Source of the DNA: CAZVAO01 sp964625175 | GTDB taxonomy: Bacteria > Bacillota > UBA994 > PWPR01 | DNA: 16,700 nt | Reading direction: 5' to 3' | Assembly (NCBI GenBank): GCA_964625175.1 | Contig: CAZVAO010000050.1 | Location: 1 to 16,700 of the forward strand | Shown: positions 1-5,797 of the stretch, in pieces | Layout: the number at the start of each line of letters is the position of its first letter | Numbering within the stretch: the first letter of the stretch is position 1 | The notes under the pieces: model-generated | Seen by the model: the letters and a program-made list of their open reading frames with translations, nothing else | Told to the model about the DNA's origin: nothing | Databases searched by the model: none | Position numbers and translations under genes: made by a program

Positions 1-10
1 TTTCGCAATT

Positions 11-189
11 ATACGGGGACAGGTTACCTGCAAGGATCCTAGGTTATAATGAGTCCCATTTTGGTAGAATTACATTACGATTATAATTTATATTTTAGTA
101 ACAACATTTATTATGTTCTGTTCTCCATTAGATTTCGCTCATATCGAGCGCAGATTAGTTGCTACAAGGAACCTGTCCCCATGTAATGT
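11..189. repeat. Inverted-repeat element, MITE/REP-like remnant
   Basis: Two perfect 11-base arms, GGGGACAGGTT at 15-25 and AACCTGTCCCC at 170-180, face each other across about 144 bases with no open reading frame. A smaller hairpin (CGCTC 136-140 / GAGCG 146-150) lies between them, and a related word, GGGACAGACGTTGA, starts at 192. Sequences built around GGGGACAGGTT are, from general knowledge, common dispersed REP-like repeats in clostridial genomes, often near IS200-like (Y1) transposases. No transposase is present here, so this is either a non-autonomous copy or a decayed one. Confidence 0.55.
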
Positions 190-244
190 AAAGGGACAGA
201 CGTTGAAATTCTCTGATAGATTTTAACTTATTATTAAATTGCAT

Positions 245-273
245 TTGACAAATAGTTAAATCCGTATTATGAT
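245..273 (+). promoter_or_regulatory. Sigma-A-like promoter of the tetR-ABC operon
   Basis: A perfect -35 TTGACA (245-250) and a TATGAT -10 (268-273) are separated by exactly 17 bases. The predicted transcription start, near 280, falls inside the palindromic operator that follows, so a bound repressor would block initiation. Confidence 0.85.
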
Positions 274-305
274 GTGACTAAGAAGTCATATGACTAAATA
301 GTCAC
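274..305. promoter_or_regulatory. Nested palindromic operator, probable TetR autoregulatory site
   Basis: The stretch contains overlapping dyads: TGACT-AAGA-AGTCA (275-288), the perfect 12-base palindrome AGTCATATGACT (284-295), TGACTA-AA-TAGTCA (291-304), and outer arms GTGACTA (274-280) / TAGTCAC (299-305). It overlaps the predicted start site and ends 21 bases before the tetR start codon. The position and symmetry fit two adjacent half-site pairs bound by two TetR dimers. Binding by the neighbouring repressor is inferred from location only. Confidence 0.75.
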
Positions 306-326
306 ACCACCGAAAGGAGGGTCACC

Positions 327-959
327 ATGGCTAAAGAAACCTTTTATAATCTCCCGGAGGAGAAGAGGAAGCGAATTGAAGCTGCAGCCATAACTGAGCT
401 TGCCAATGCTGGTTATGATAAGGCTACCATTGATCACGTTGCTCAACAAGCTGGCATTTCAAAAGGCAGTTTCTATCAGTATTTTAAGAATAAAAAAGAT
501 CTAATGTTCTACATTATTTTTGAAGTCCTGATGCAAAAGAAATTAGCATACCTTTCACCCGCTCTTAAAAACAATGAAAATCTTGATTTTTTTACACATC
601 TTCGTGAACTTTTTGTTGCGGGTCTGCAATTTGCAGTGGAGAACCCTGAACTTGATCAAATTGGGACTTGGTTTATGCGCAATACGAGTCACCCAATCTT
701 TGTTGAATTACTTTCTCGAGTTCCAGATATGGCCGCCAATACCTATGGTGCGTTAATCCAAAAAGGAATCGAACAGGGACAACTTCGTACCGATATCGAT
801 GTCTCCTATACCAGCAACTTAATAACCACCCTACTCTCAACGACAATCGAACATTACTTCAAACAGAATCCAATCGCCACCTATAGGGATAGCAAAGACG
901 AAATATTGGCAGCTTTCAATCAAATGCTCAAAATATTAAAAGATGGTATAGCGAAATAA
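327..959 (+). CDS. TetR/AcrR-family transcriptional repressor
   Basis: This 210-residue protein has the usual TetR length. Its N-terminal helix-turn-helix spans about residues 33-55: the turn reads QQAGISKGSFYQYFKNK and is preceded by the helix ATIDHVA. The C-terminal two thirds are helical and variable, as expected for a ligand-binding and dimerisation domain; the ligand cannot be predicted. The ATG at 327 is set by a strong AAAGGAGG at 313-320. The gene sits directly downstream of a near-consensus promoter and a nested palindrome, and directly upstream of an ABC exporter on the same strand. The family-typical model is a repressor that controls itself and the exporter and lets go when it binds a transported toxic compound. 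The 75-base gap to the next gene has no terminator. Family assignment is very secure; the regulatory target is inferred. Confidence 0.93.
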   Translation: MAKETFYNLPEEKRKRIEAAAITELANAGYDKATIDHVAQQAGISKGSFYQYFKNKKDLMFYIIFEVLMQKKLAYLSPALKNNENLDFFTHLRELFVAGLQFAVENPELDQIGTWFMRNTSHPIFVELLSRVPDMAANTYGALIQKGIEQGQLRTDIDVSYTSNLITTLLSTTIEHYFKQNPIATYRDSKDEILAAFNQMLKILKDGIAK

Positions 960-1034
960 AATTGTTTCCCCCATTTCTTAGCTCACACTTCTTAAGTTGA
1001 GTATCATAGCTAAATAATCTAGGAGGATTATCTA

Positions 1035-1901
1035 ATGACTACACCCATAATCTCGGTTAAGAACTTATCGCACACCTATGACAACAGTGATAAACTGGCA
1101 ATCAACAATATCCATTTTGAAATTGAGAAAGGAGAAACGTTCGGATTTCTTGGACCCTCGGGTGCTGGTAAATCGACCACACAGAATATTTTAACAGGCC
1201 TTCTTCCCCAGCAAAGTGGTGAAGTCATCGTTGGGGGCTATAATATCATGAAGGTCCAGAATGAACGCTTTAATAAAATCGGTGTGTCATTTGAGCAATC
1301 AAATGTCTACAGCAAACTAACCGGCCTTGAAAATTTGAAATATTATGCCGACCTTTTTGATGTTCCTACTCGCGATCCGCACGAGTTGTTAGAGATGGTT
1401 GGTTTATCAGGACGCGAAAATGATCGGGCGGGCGAGTATTCTAAAGGGATGAAGCATCGTTTAACCTTTGCTCGTTCCATGATCAACAACCCCGAAATTT
1501 GGTTTCTAGATGAACCGACCACAGGTCTTGATCCGGCAATCGCCGCAACAATCAAGGATATTATCCGAGAACAACAGTCCAAAGGAACAACCTCCTTCTT
1601 AACTACACACAATATGTATATCGCGGATGAGTTGTGTGATCGCGTTGCCTTCATCATTGATGGTGAGATTAAGTTAATCGACACCCCCAAAAACCTAAAG
1701 ATGCAGTATGGTAAGAAACTGATTGAAATCGAATATATTGTTGATAACCAATTAATCAATGAAACGCTAAGAACCAACGTTGATGAAGACAAGAATCGCA
1801 TTGCCGATATCGTCCGTAAGTATCAGATTCAAACGATGCATTCTAAAGAAGCCACGCTTGAAGAAATCTTTATACAAGTTACCGGAAGGGGGCTTGTTTA
1901 G
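1035..1901 (+). CDS. ABC transporter ATP-binding protein (ABC-2 exporter type)
   Basis: This 288-residue nucleotide-binding protein powers the two membrane proteins that follow. All motifs are present: Walker A GPSGAGKST (40-48), Q-loop Gln88, signature YSKGMKHRL (135-143, an SKGM variant of LSGGQ common in ABC-2 drug exporters), Walker B IWFLDEP (155-161) with catalytic Glu160, D-loop around Asp166, and switch His192. The C-terminal 80 or so residues resemble the extension found in DrrA/YhaQ-like ATPases. A strong AGGAGG begins at 1021, about 8 bases before the ATG. The gene lies 75 bases after tetR, and its stop is followed one base later by the next start, indicating coupled translation. 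Substrate is unknown; an efflux role for a drug or toxic lipid is inferred from the TetR partner. Confidence 0.95.
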   Translation: MTTPIISVKNLSHTYDNSDKLAINNIHFEIEKGETFGFLGPSGAGKSTTQNILTGLLPQQSGEVIVGGYNIMKVQNERFNKIGVSFEQSNVYSKLTGLENLKYYADLFDVPTRDPHELLEMVGLSGRENDRAGEYSKGMKHRLTFARSMINNPEIWFLDEPTTGLDPAIAATIKDIIREQQSKGTTSFLTTHNMYIADELCDRVAFIIDGEIKLIDTPKNLKMQYGKKLIEIEYIVDNQLINETLRTNVDEDKNRIADIVRKYQIQTMHSKEATLEEIFIQVTGRGLV

Positions 1902-1902
1902 A

Positions 1903-3093
1903 ATGAAGTTGCTGAGCAGTTATTTCAAAGAAATGAAAATTGCTGCCCGCGGTTTCTATTTCTACATTGAAGTTATTGTAGCGATCATCATCGTGGCGAT
2001 ACTCCTCGTAACCATCAAACCTTATTCAGATAGCAAGCAACAAGAGTTCATCTACTATGATATGTCTGAAACTGTGTATGCGTATATGCTACAAGACAAA
2101 ATTGATTCTGGGGAATTAAAAGTCACAGATTCTAAGGAATTTAAGTTAAAACCTATTGAGTTTGAACTGACAAATATTGAAACAGGTGAAACTGAATCTT
2201 TTGTTTATGAAGAAGAAAAAACAGTTCTATTAGAAGCCCTTCAGGAGATCAATCTGGATACAGGCAGAATTACGAAGACCGTATACCGGGTTCCTAACGA
2301 AGAAGATATGGTTCGCCTCGCATATTCTACTGGGGACATTGGGGCGACTGTAAAAGTCAACGATATGGGCGAGTCTTCCTACCGTTATATCATGCAGGGT
2401 TATGAAACCGAGCGTTTTACGAATGTGCTCTATATTTTACATACGGCTAATCCAGAGGATATTGAAGCACAGTTTGATCAACAGATTACAAGGCAACTTG
2501 GCACAGTGGAACGCCTGAATAACCGCGAAGCAGCAGTTCCAGTCATGATTACCTTCATGGGTTCCTTGATGGGTTTCTTCATCATTATGTCCTATATCTT
2601 CCTCGATAAAGATGAAGGTGTCATTCGAGCATTTGCCGTCAGCCCCTCTGCCGTGTGGAAATATTTAATTAGCAAAATTATGGTCATATTGACAACGGTA
2701 ACAATTTCATCGAGTATCATCGTGATTCCTGTGATGCTATTAAAACCGAATTATTTGGTATTCTACCCTTACCTAATCATAACAACTTTTGGGTTTTCGG
2801 CACTTGGCATGTTGATTTCATCCTTCTATGACTCGATTTCGAAGGCATTTGGTGCACTTTATCTCACGATGATTGCCCTTATTCTTCCTGCCTTCTCCTA
2901 TTACATTCCGAGTTTCGACCCAATCTGGCTCAGATTTTTCCCGACCTATCCAGTTTTGCAGGGATTCAAAGGGATCCTACTTGGCAACCCAGATATGCCC
3001 TATATTCTGACCTATTCGGCTGCTTTCACAGTCGGTGGAATTCTGTTGTTATTCCTTTCTAACCTTAAATTTAAGAAATCACTAACAGAGTAA
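1903..3093 (+). CDS. ABC-2 type permease, first subunit
   Basis: This is a 396-residue integral membrane protein of the ABC-2 type. The start chosen is the ATG at 1903 (MKLLSSYFKE), with GGAAGGGGG about 10 bases upstream. The frame stays open back to 1780, but an upstream start would overlap the ATPase gene by some 120 bases without a ribosome binding site. One helix lies near residues 18-38, followed by a large hydrophilic, probably extracytoplasmic domain (about 40-210), then five hydrophobic segments near 211-233, 255-279, 287-307, 315-337 and 368-388. This 1+5 arrangement with a long outer loop is typical of exporters of this class. The stretch DKDEGVIRAFAVSPSA (235-250) matches the cytoplasmic coupling segment. 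It very likely pairs with the next gene product as a heterodimer. Confidence 0.9.
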   Translation: MKLLSSYFKEMKIAARGFYFYIEVIVAIIIVAILLVTIKPYSDSKQQEFIYYDMSETVYAYMLQDKIDSGELKVTDSKEFKLKPIEFELTNIETGETESFVYEEEKTVLLEALQEINLDTGRITKTVYRVPNEEDMVRLAYSTGDIGATVKVNDMGESSYRYIMQGYETERFTNVLYILHTANPEDIEAQFDQQITRQLGTVERLNNREAAVPVMITFMGSLMGFFIIMSYIFLDKDEGVIRAFAVSPSAVWKYLISKIMVILTTVTISSSIIVIPVMLLKPNYLVFYPYLIITTFGFSALGMLISSFYDSISKAFGALYLTMIALILPAFSYYIPSFDPIWLRFFPTYPVLQGFKGILLGNPDMPYILTYSAAFTVGGILLLFLSNLKFKKSLTE

Positions 3094-3107
3094 GGGGGCG
3101 ATATGAA

Positions 3108-4109
3108 ATGAAAAAAATATTAAGAATATTCCGCAAAGACGTAAAGATCGCTACTAGAGACTCGATGCTAATGTACATTATCATCATACCTTTGGTCTTG
3201 GCAGTCGGACTCAATCTCTTCACGCCAGGTTTAAATGACACAACCTTCCGAATCGCCATGCTCGATACAGATACTATTGAACACATCCAGTTCATGGAAG
3301 AGTATGCAAAAGTGGAACTGTTCAACTCAGTTGAGGAAGTGGAAAGACGTGTGAATAAGCGTGACGATATTTCGGCAATATTGCCACTATCAGGAGGCGG
3401 CTATGAAATCCTCACGCAAGGCAATGAAAGTGAAAGCATTCAGGAGTTTGCTAAGGCACTGAACACCTTTTATGAGTTGGGTTTATCGAAAGAAAACACA
3501 ACGGCTGAAGCCTTTTCTTTCAATAAAACTGCCGCACCGCTCAAAGCTAAGTTAGCGAATATGCTGATTCTACTCGTTGTCATGTTGGCAGGCATGATTG
3601 TCTCGCTCGGTATTGTAGAGGAAAAAGCAGACAATACAATCAATGCCATAAACGTCACACCTGTTTCTCAGAATCGTTTTATAGTGGGTAAAACGATGCT
3701 TGGCGGATTTACTGCCTTAAGCAGCATCATCGCTTCTCTGTTGATTCTTGGCTACTATGATATCAATTGGTTTATGATTGTCTCTGTCGGAATCACTTCT
3801 ATGATTCTCAGTGGCATCATCGGATTCCTACAAGGGCTCAGCTCCACAGATGTTATCGAGGCCGCAGCGGGCGTAAAAATGTTGATGTTGCCTATTGCTG
3901 GTTCAATAGCAGGATTTGAATTCCTTGCTGCTAAATGGCAGTGGACGATGTATTGGAGCCCCTTCTACTGGGCCTACAAAGCGAACGATATGATTCTTAC
4001 TAAAGTCGCCGATTGGCCATCCGTTCTGTTGTATACAGGCCTCGTATTTGGCTTGTCCATGGTTGTGTTTGTCATTTCTATACCGAAGATACGCAAAGGA
4101 CTATCATAA
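3108..4109 (+). CDS. ABC-2 type permease, second subunit
   Basis: This 333-residue membrane protein is related in layout to the preceding permease. A first helix lies near 20-38, followed by a hydrophilic outer domain (about 40-145) and five hydrophobic segments near 150-170, 192-215, 221-243, 255-275 and 305-325. The hallmark cytoplasmic coupling motif EEKADNTINAINVTPVS (171-187) is clear. Its ATG at 3108 follows AAGGGGG (3092-3098). Another ATG five bases upstream is out of frame. The gap from the previous stop is 14 bases, so the two permeases are co-transcribed. No U-tract terminator is visible just after the stop. The expected complex is two permeases plus an ATPase dimer. Transport direction (export) follows from the family; the substrate is unknown. 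Confidence 0.9.
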   Translation: MKKILRIFRKDVKIATRDSMLMYIIIIPLVLAVGLNLFTPGLNDTTFRIAMLDTDTIEHIQFMEEYAKVELFNSVEEVERRVNKRDDISAILPLSGGGYEILTQGNESESIQEFAKALNTFYELGLSKENTTAEAFSFNKTAAPLKAKLANMLILLVVMLAGMIVSLGIVEEKADNTINAINVTPVSQNRFIVGKTMLGGFTALSSIIASLLILGYYDINWFMIVSVGITSMILSGIIGFLQGLSSTDVIEAAAGVKMLMLPIAGSIAGFEFLAAKWQWTMYWSPFYWAYKANDMILTKVADWPSVLLYTGLVFGLSMVVFVISIPKIRKGLS

Positions 4110-4110
4110 G

Positions 4111-4130
4111 TAACAGTTGACAGTTGACAG
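4111..4130. repeat. Short tandem repeat, two TTGACAG units plus one degenerate
   Basis: TTGACAG occurs at 4117-4123 and 4124-4130, preceded by a partial unit (AACAG). It begins two bases after the ABC permease stop codon. Its structure resembles the TTGGTCAG array at 14563-14618, which also begins just after a stop codon. Confidence 0.7.
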
Positions 4131-4140
4131 GGTACAGCGT

Positions 4141-4169
4141 TTGCATAACTCCTTGTAAGTTGGTATAAT
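4141..4169 (+). promoter_or_regulatory. Strong sigma-A-like promoter, no close gene
   Basis: TTGCAT (4141-4146), a 17-base spacer and a perfect TATAAT (4164-4169). The nearest downstream start codon on this strand is at 4528, so a transcript from here would carry a leader of roughly 350 bases or be a separate non-coding RNA. Confidence 0.6.
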
Positions 4170-4289
4170 ACCCATTTCGTGTGAGAACTTAACCTACGGG
4201 GTTTTGCTAAAGCTAGCTCCCAAACGATTGTAGTGATTTTTCTCAGGCTTAGGATCTGTCAATACGACTGGCAGAATACTACAAGTAGT

Positions 4290-4357
4290 AGTTGAAAGCT
4301 GTCAGGATACAAGATATTGCGGGTTGGAATGCTCTTAACACAAAATCATAGGGCAAG
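4290..4357. repeat. Dispersed intergenic repeat, copy A
   Basis: Hand alignment with 9604-9671 gives about 53 identical bases in 69 without gaps, starting at AGTTGAAAG.TGTCAGGATA in both. After an insertion of several bases in the other copy, similarity continues to about 4380 (GGCTAC.TTGAT). No open reading frame lies inside. Confidence 0.7.
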
Positions 4358-4417
4358 GCTACATTGATGTGATCCTGATTCTGAATAGCAAGGGTTCAAA
4401 CTGCGTCATAAGAAGCA

Positions 4418-4483
4418 TTGTCTCAGGTCAACATATAAGATAAAATTAAAGTAATAGTAAGTAACTGAGAGCTAGCATAGCTC
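4418..4483 (+). promoter_or_regulatory. Possible promoter and operator-like inverted repeat before the small membrane protein gene
   Basis: TTGTCT (4418-4423), a 17-base spacer and TAAAAT (4441-4446) make a moderate promoter. Downstream lies an inverted repeat, GAGCTA (4469-4474) / TAGCTC (4478-4483) with a 3-base centre, which would fall in the transcript leader. Confidence 0.4.
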
Positions 4484-4527
4484 AAAGATGTGTCACTTCA
4501 GGAGAGTAAAAAATAGGAGGTATTGTT

Positions 4528-4752
4528 ATGAATGCAGGTTATTTTTATGGTGGTTTGTTTTGTATTTTGTACATGCTAGGTGTCGGCTACTTCGGAGGCA
4601 TTAAGAAAACTCCATGGTTAATCAAAATTGTCAAACTGAAGTTGGGCAAGAATATGACGGATGAAACGGCAGCGAAGATTTGCCTCTATTTTGGCGGAAT
4701 CGTAGGTGCAGTGGGCATCTTCTTGTTTATCCGCGGAGCTAGTATCGTTTAA
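4528..4752 (+). CDS. Small two-helix membrane protein, unknown function
   Basis: This 74-residue protein has two hydrophobic segments, about residues 6-24 and 51-68, separated by a basic, amphipathic stretch (KKTPWLIKIVKLKLGKN, 26-42) and a short acidic turn (MTDETAAK). The pattern of a second helix beginning CLYFGGIVGAVGIFLF recalls small families of unknown function such as DUF6199 or DUF3784, but I cannot assign it firmly. A strong AGGAGG lies about 8 bases before the ATG, and an excellent terminator follows immediately, so this is a real single-gene unit rather than a chance frame. It sits between an exporter operon and an acyl-AMP-ligase operon, neither of which explains its role. No signal cleavage motif is visible. 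It is probably an inner-membrane protein; function is unknown. Confidence 0.75.
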   Translation: MNAGYFYGGLFCILYMLGVGYFGGIKKTPWLIKIVKLKLGKNMTDETAAKICLYFGGIVGAVGIFLFIRGASIV

Positions 4753-4761
4753 TCAAGTGCT

Positions 4762-4803
4762 AAAAAGGCTTCTCAAGTCCTATGACTTTGAGAAGCCTTT
4801 TTT
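4762..4803 (+). terminator. Rho-independent terminator of the small membrane protein gene
   Basis: A 15-base stem (AAAAAGGCTTCTCAA, 4762-4776, with TTGAGAAGCCTTTTT, 4788-4802) encloses an 11-base loop and merges into a run of six T. The A-run on the left could let it work in both directions. Confidence 0.92.
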
Positions 4804-4916
4804 CATAATTAGAGCTGTGATTCTCCTGCAGTAGGTTAGCCCTCACTGCTCAGAACTTCCCTATAGACGTGTTCAGCCCTAATTCTCATCTTATCTATAT
4901 TAAGATTGTATTGTTG

Positions 4917-4946
4917 TTGTTCGCCATAATTTAGATATGATATAAT
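4917..4946 (+). promoter_or_regulatory. Promoter of the acyltransferase-like / acyl-AMP ligase operon
   Basis: A perfect TATAAT (4941-4946) lies 18 bases after TTGTTC (4917-4922). An overlapping TATGAT (4936-4941) paired with TTGTTG in the TTG repeats at 4911-4919 is an alternative. The start codon follows at 4985. Confidence 0.6.
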
Positions 4947-4984
4947 TTGAGAAACTCCAACTACATTAAGGGCGGTAAAATATT

Positions 4985-5797
4985 ATGGGCATCTACAAGC
5001 GGGCTGACGGCAACTACCTCAAGAATCTTCCCTCCTACATCAAGTTTTTTCCCTTTTTAATGACGAGTAGAAATTCTGCAGCCGTGTATTTCAGCCAGCA
5101 GATTGATTTAACAAAAACCGTTTCCTATTGCGAGAAGAATAACACAAAAATATTCCATATTTTTATTGCCGCTTTAGTTCGTGTAGCCGCTGAGCGACCC
5201 GCTTTTAATCGGTTTGTAGTAGGTAAACGACTTTACCAAAGGAATGCAATCATTATCGGCTTCATGGCAAAACAAGAACTAACTGAAGAAGCCCAAGAAA
5301 TCAGTGTCAAGGTGCATTTTGAGCCAACTGATTGTCTCCAAGATGTTCAAGAAAAGATCAAAGAAAAGGTTGATGTCGTAAAGAGCGGCAGTGGTTTTGC
5401 AGCGGATGACACCATCGAAACCCTATTGAAGCTCCCAAAATTCGTCACTTCTTTCATCTTTTTCTTTATGCGATTAATCGATCACTTTGGATTGCTCACA
5501 AAGAGCTTCATCGATGAGAATCCACTGTACACCAGCGCTTATGTTACAAATGTCGGTAGCATCGGGCTCGATGCTCCTTTCCACCATATGTATGAATGGG
5601 GAACGACTTCGGTCTTCGCAGCACTCGGCAAAATACATCCAGATTGTATCATTAAGGATGGTGAGATCACCATAACCGATGTCGTGAATGTCAACTTCAC
5701 AGTCGATGAACGTATCGCCGATGGCATCTATATGGCAAAGTCTTTGGGATACTTTAAGACGTATATGGAAAACCCCGAGCTCTTGGAGCAAGCATGA
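4985..5797 (+). CDS. 2-oxoacid dehydrogenase E2 / CAT-fold acyltransferase-like protein, catalytic His replaced
   Basis: The 270-residue protein matches the catalytic domain of E2 acyltransferases and chloramphenicol acetyltransferase but has no lipoyl or subunit-binding domain. Family marks are the N-terminal strand VYFSQQIDLTKT (34-45), the helix FHIFIAALVRVAAERPAFNRF (57-77), the core motif VTNVGSIG (187-194) and the C-terminal DERIADG (241-247). In E2 enzymes this last motif reads DHRxxDG and its His acts as the base; here Glu242 takes its place. Asp246-Gly247 is kept. A pair of histidines at 200-201 (FHHMYEWGT) may be functionally relevant. I recall clostridial homologues with the same DERI/DERIC form, so this looks like a subfamily trait and not a local mutation. 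The RBS is weak (AAGGGCGG, 4968-4975). The stop overlaps the start of the ligase gene by four bases (ATGA), implying joint function: transfer of an acyl group activated by the ligase, or a non-catalytic role. Confidence 0.75.
   Translation: MGIYKRADGNYLKNLPSYIKFFPFLMTSRNSAAVYFSQQIDLTKTVSYCEKNNTKIFHIFIAALVRVAAERPAFNRFVVGKRLYQRNAIIIGFMAKQELTEEAQEISVKVHFEPTDCLQDVQEKIKEKVDVVKSGSGFAADDTIETLLKLPKFVTSFIFFFMRLIDHFGLLTKSFIDENPLYTSAYVTNVGSIGLDAPFHHMYEWGTTSVFAALGKIHPDCIIKDGEITITDVVNVNFTVDERIADGIYMAKSLGYFKTYMENPELLEQA

Larger units (their letters stand above)
4110..4527. other. Intergenic region, 418 bases, repeats and promoters, no gene
   Basis: No credible coding sequence is present. The region holds a short TTGACAG repeat, a strong promoter at 4141-4169, a small hairpin (TCTGTCA 4255-4261 / TGGCAGA 4269-4275, one G-T pair), a dispersed repeat copy (4290-4357), a weaker promoter (4418-4446) and an inverted repeat before the next gene. 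It may encode a leader or small RNA. Confidence 0.6.

Noticed and set aside
1343..1801. 152-codon minus-strand frame inside the ABC ATPase gene
   Set aside because: It lies wholly opposite a gene with all ABC motifs, has no recognisable domain and is explained as a shadow frame.
1780..1902. Upstream extension of the first permease
   Set aside because: The frame is open, but it would overlap the ATPase gene by over 120 bases. The ATG at 1903 has a good ribosome binding site and begins a typical permease N-terminus.
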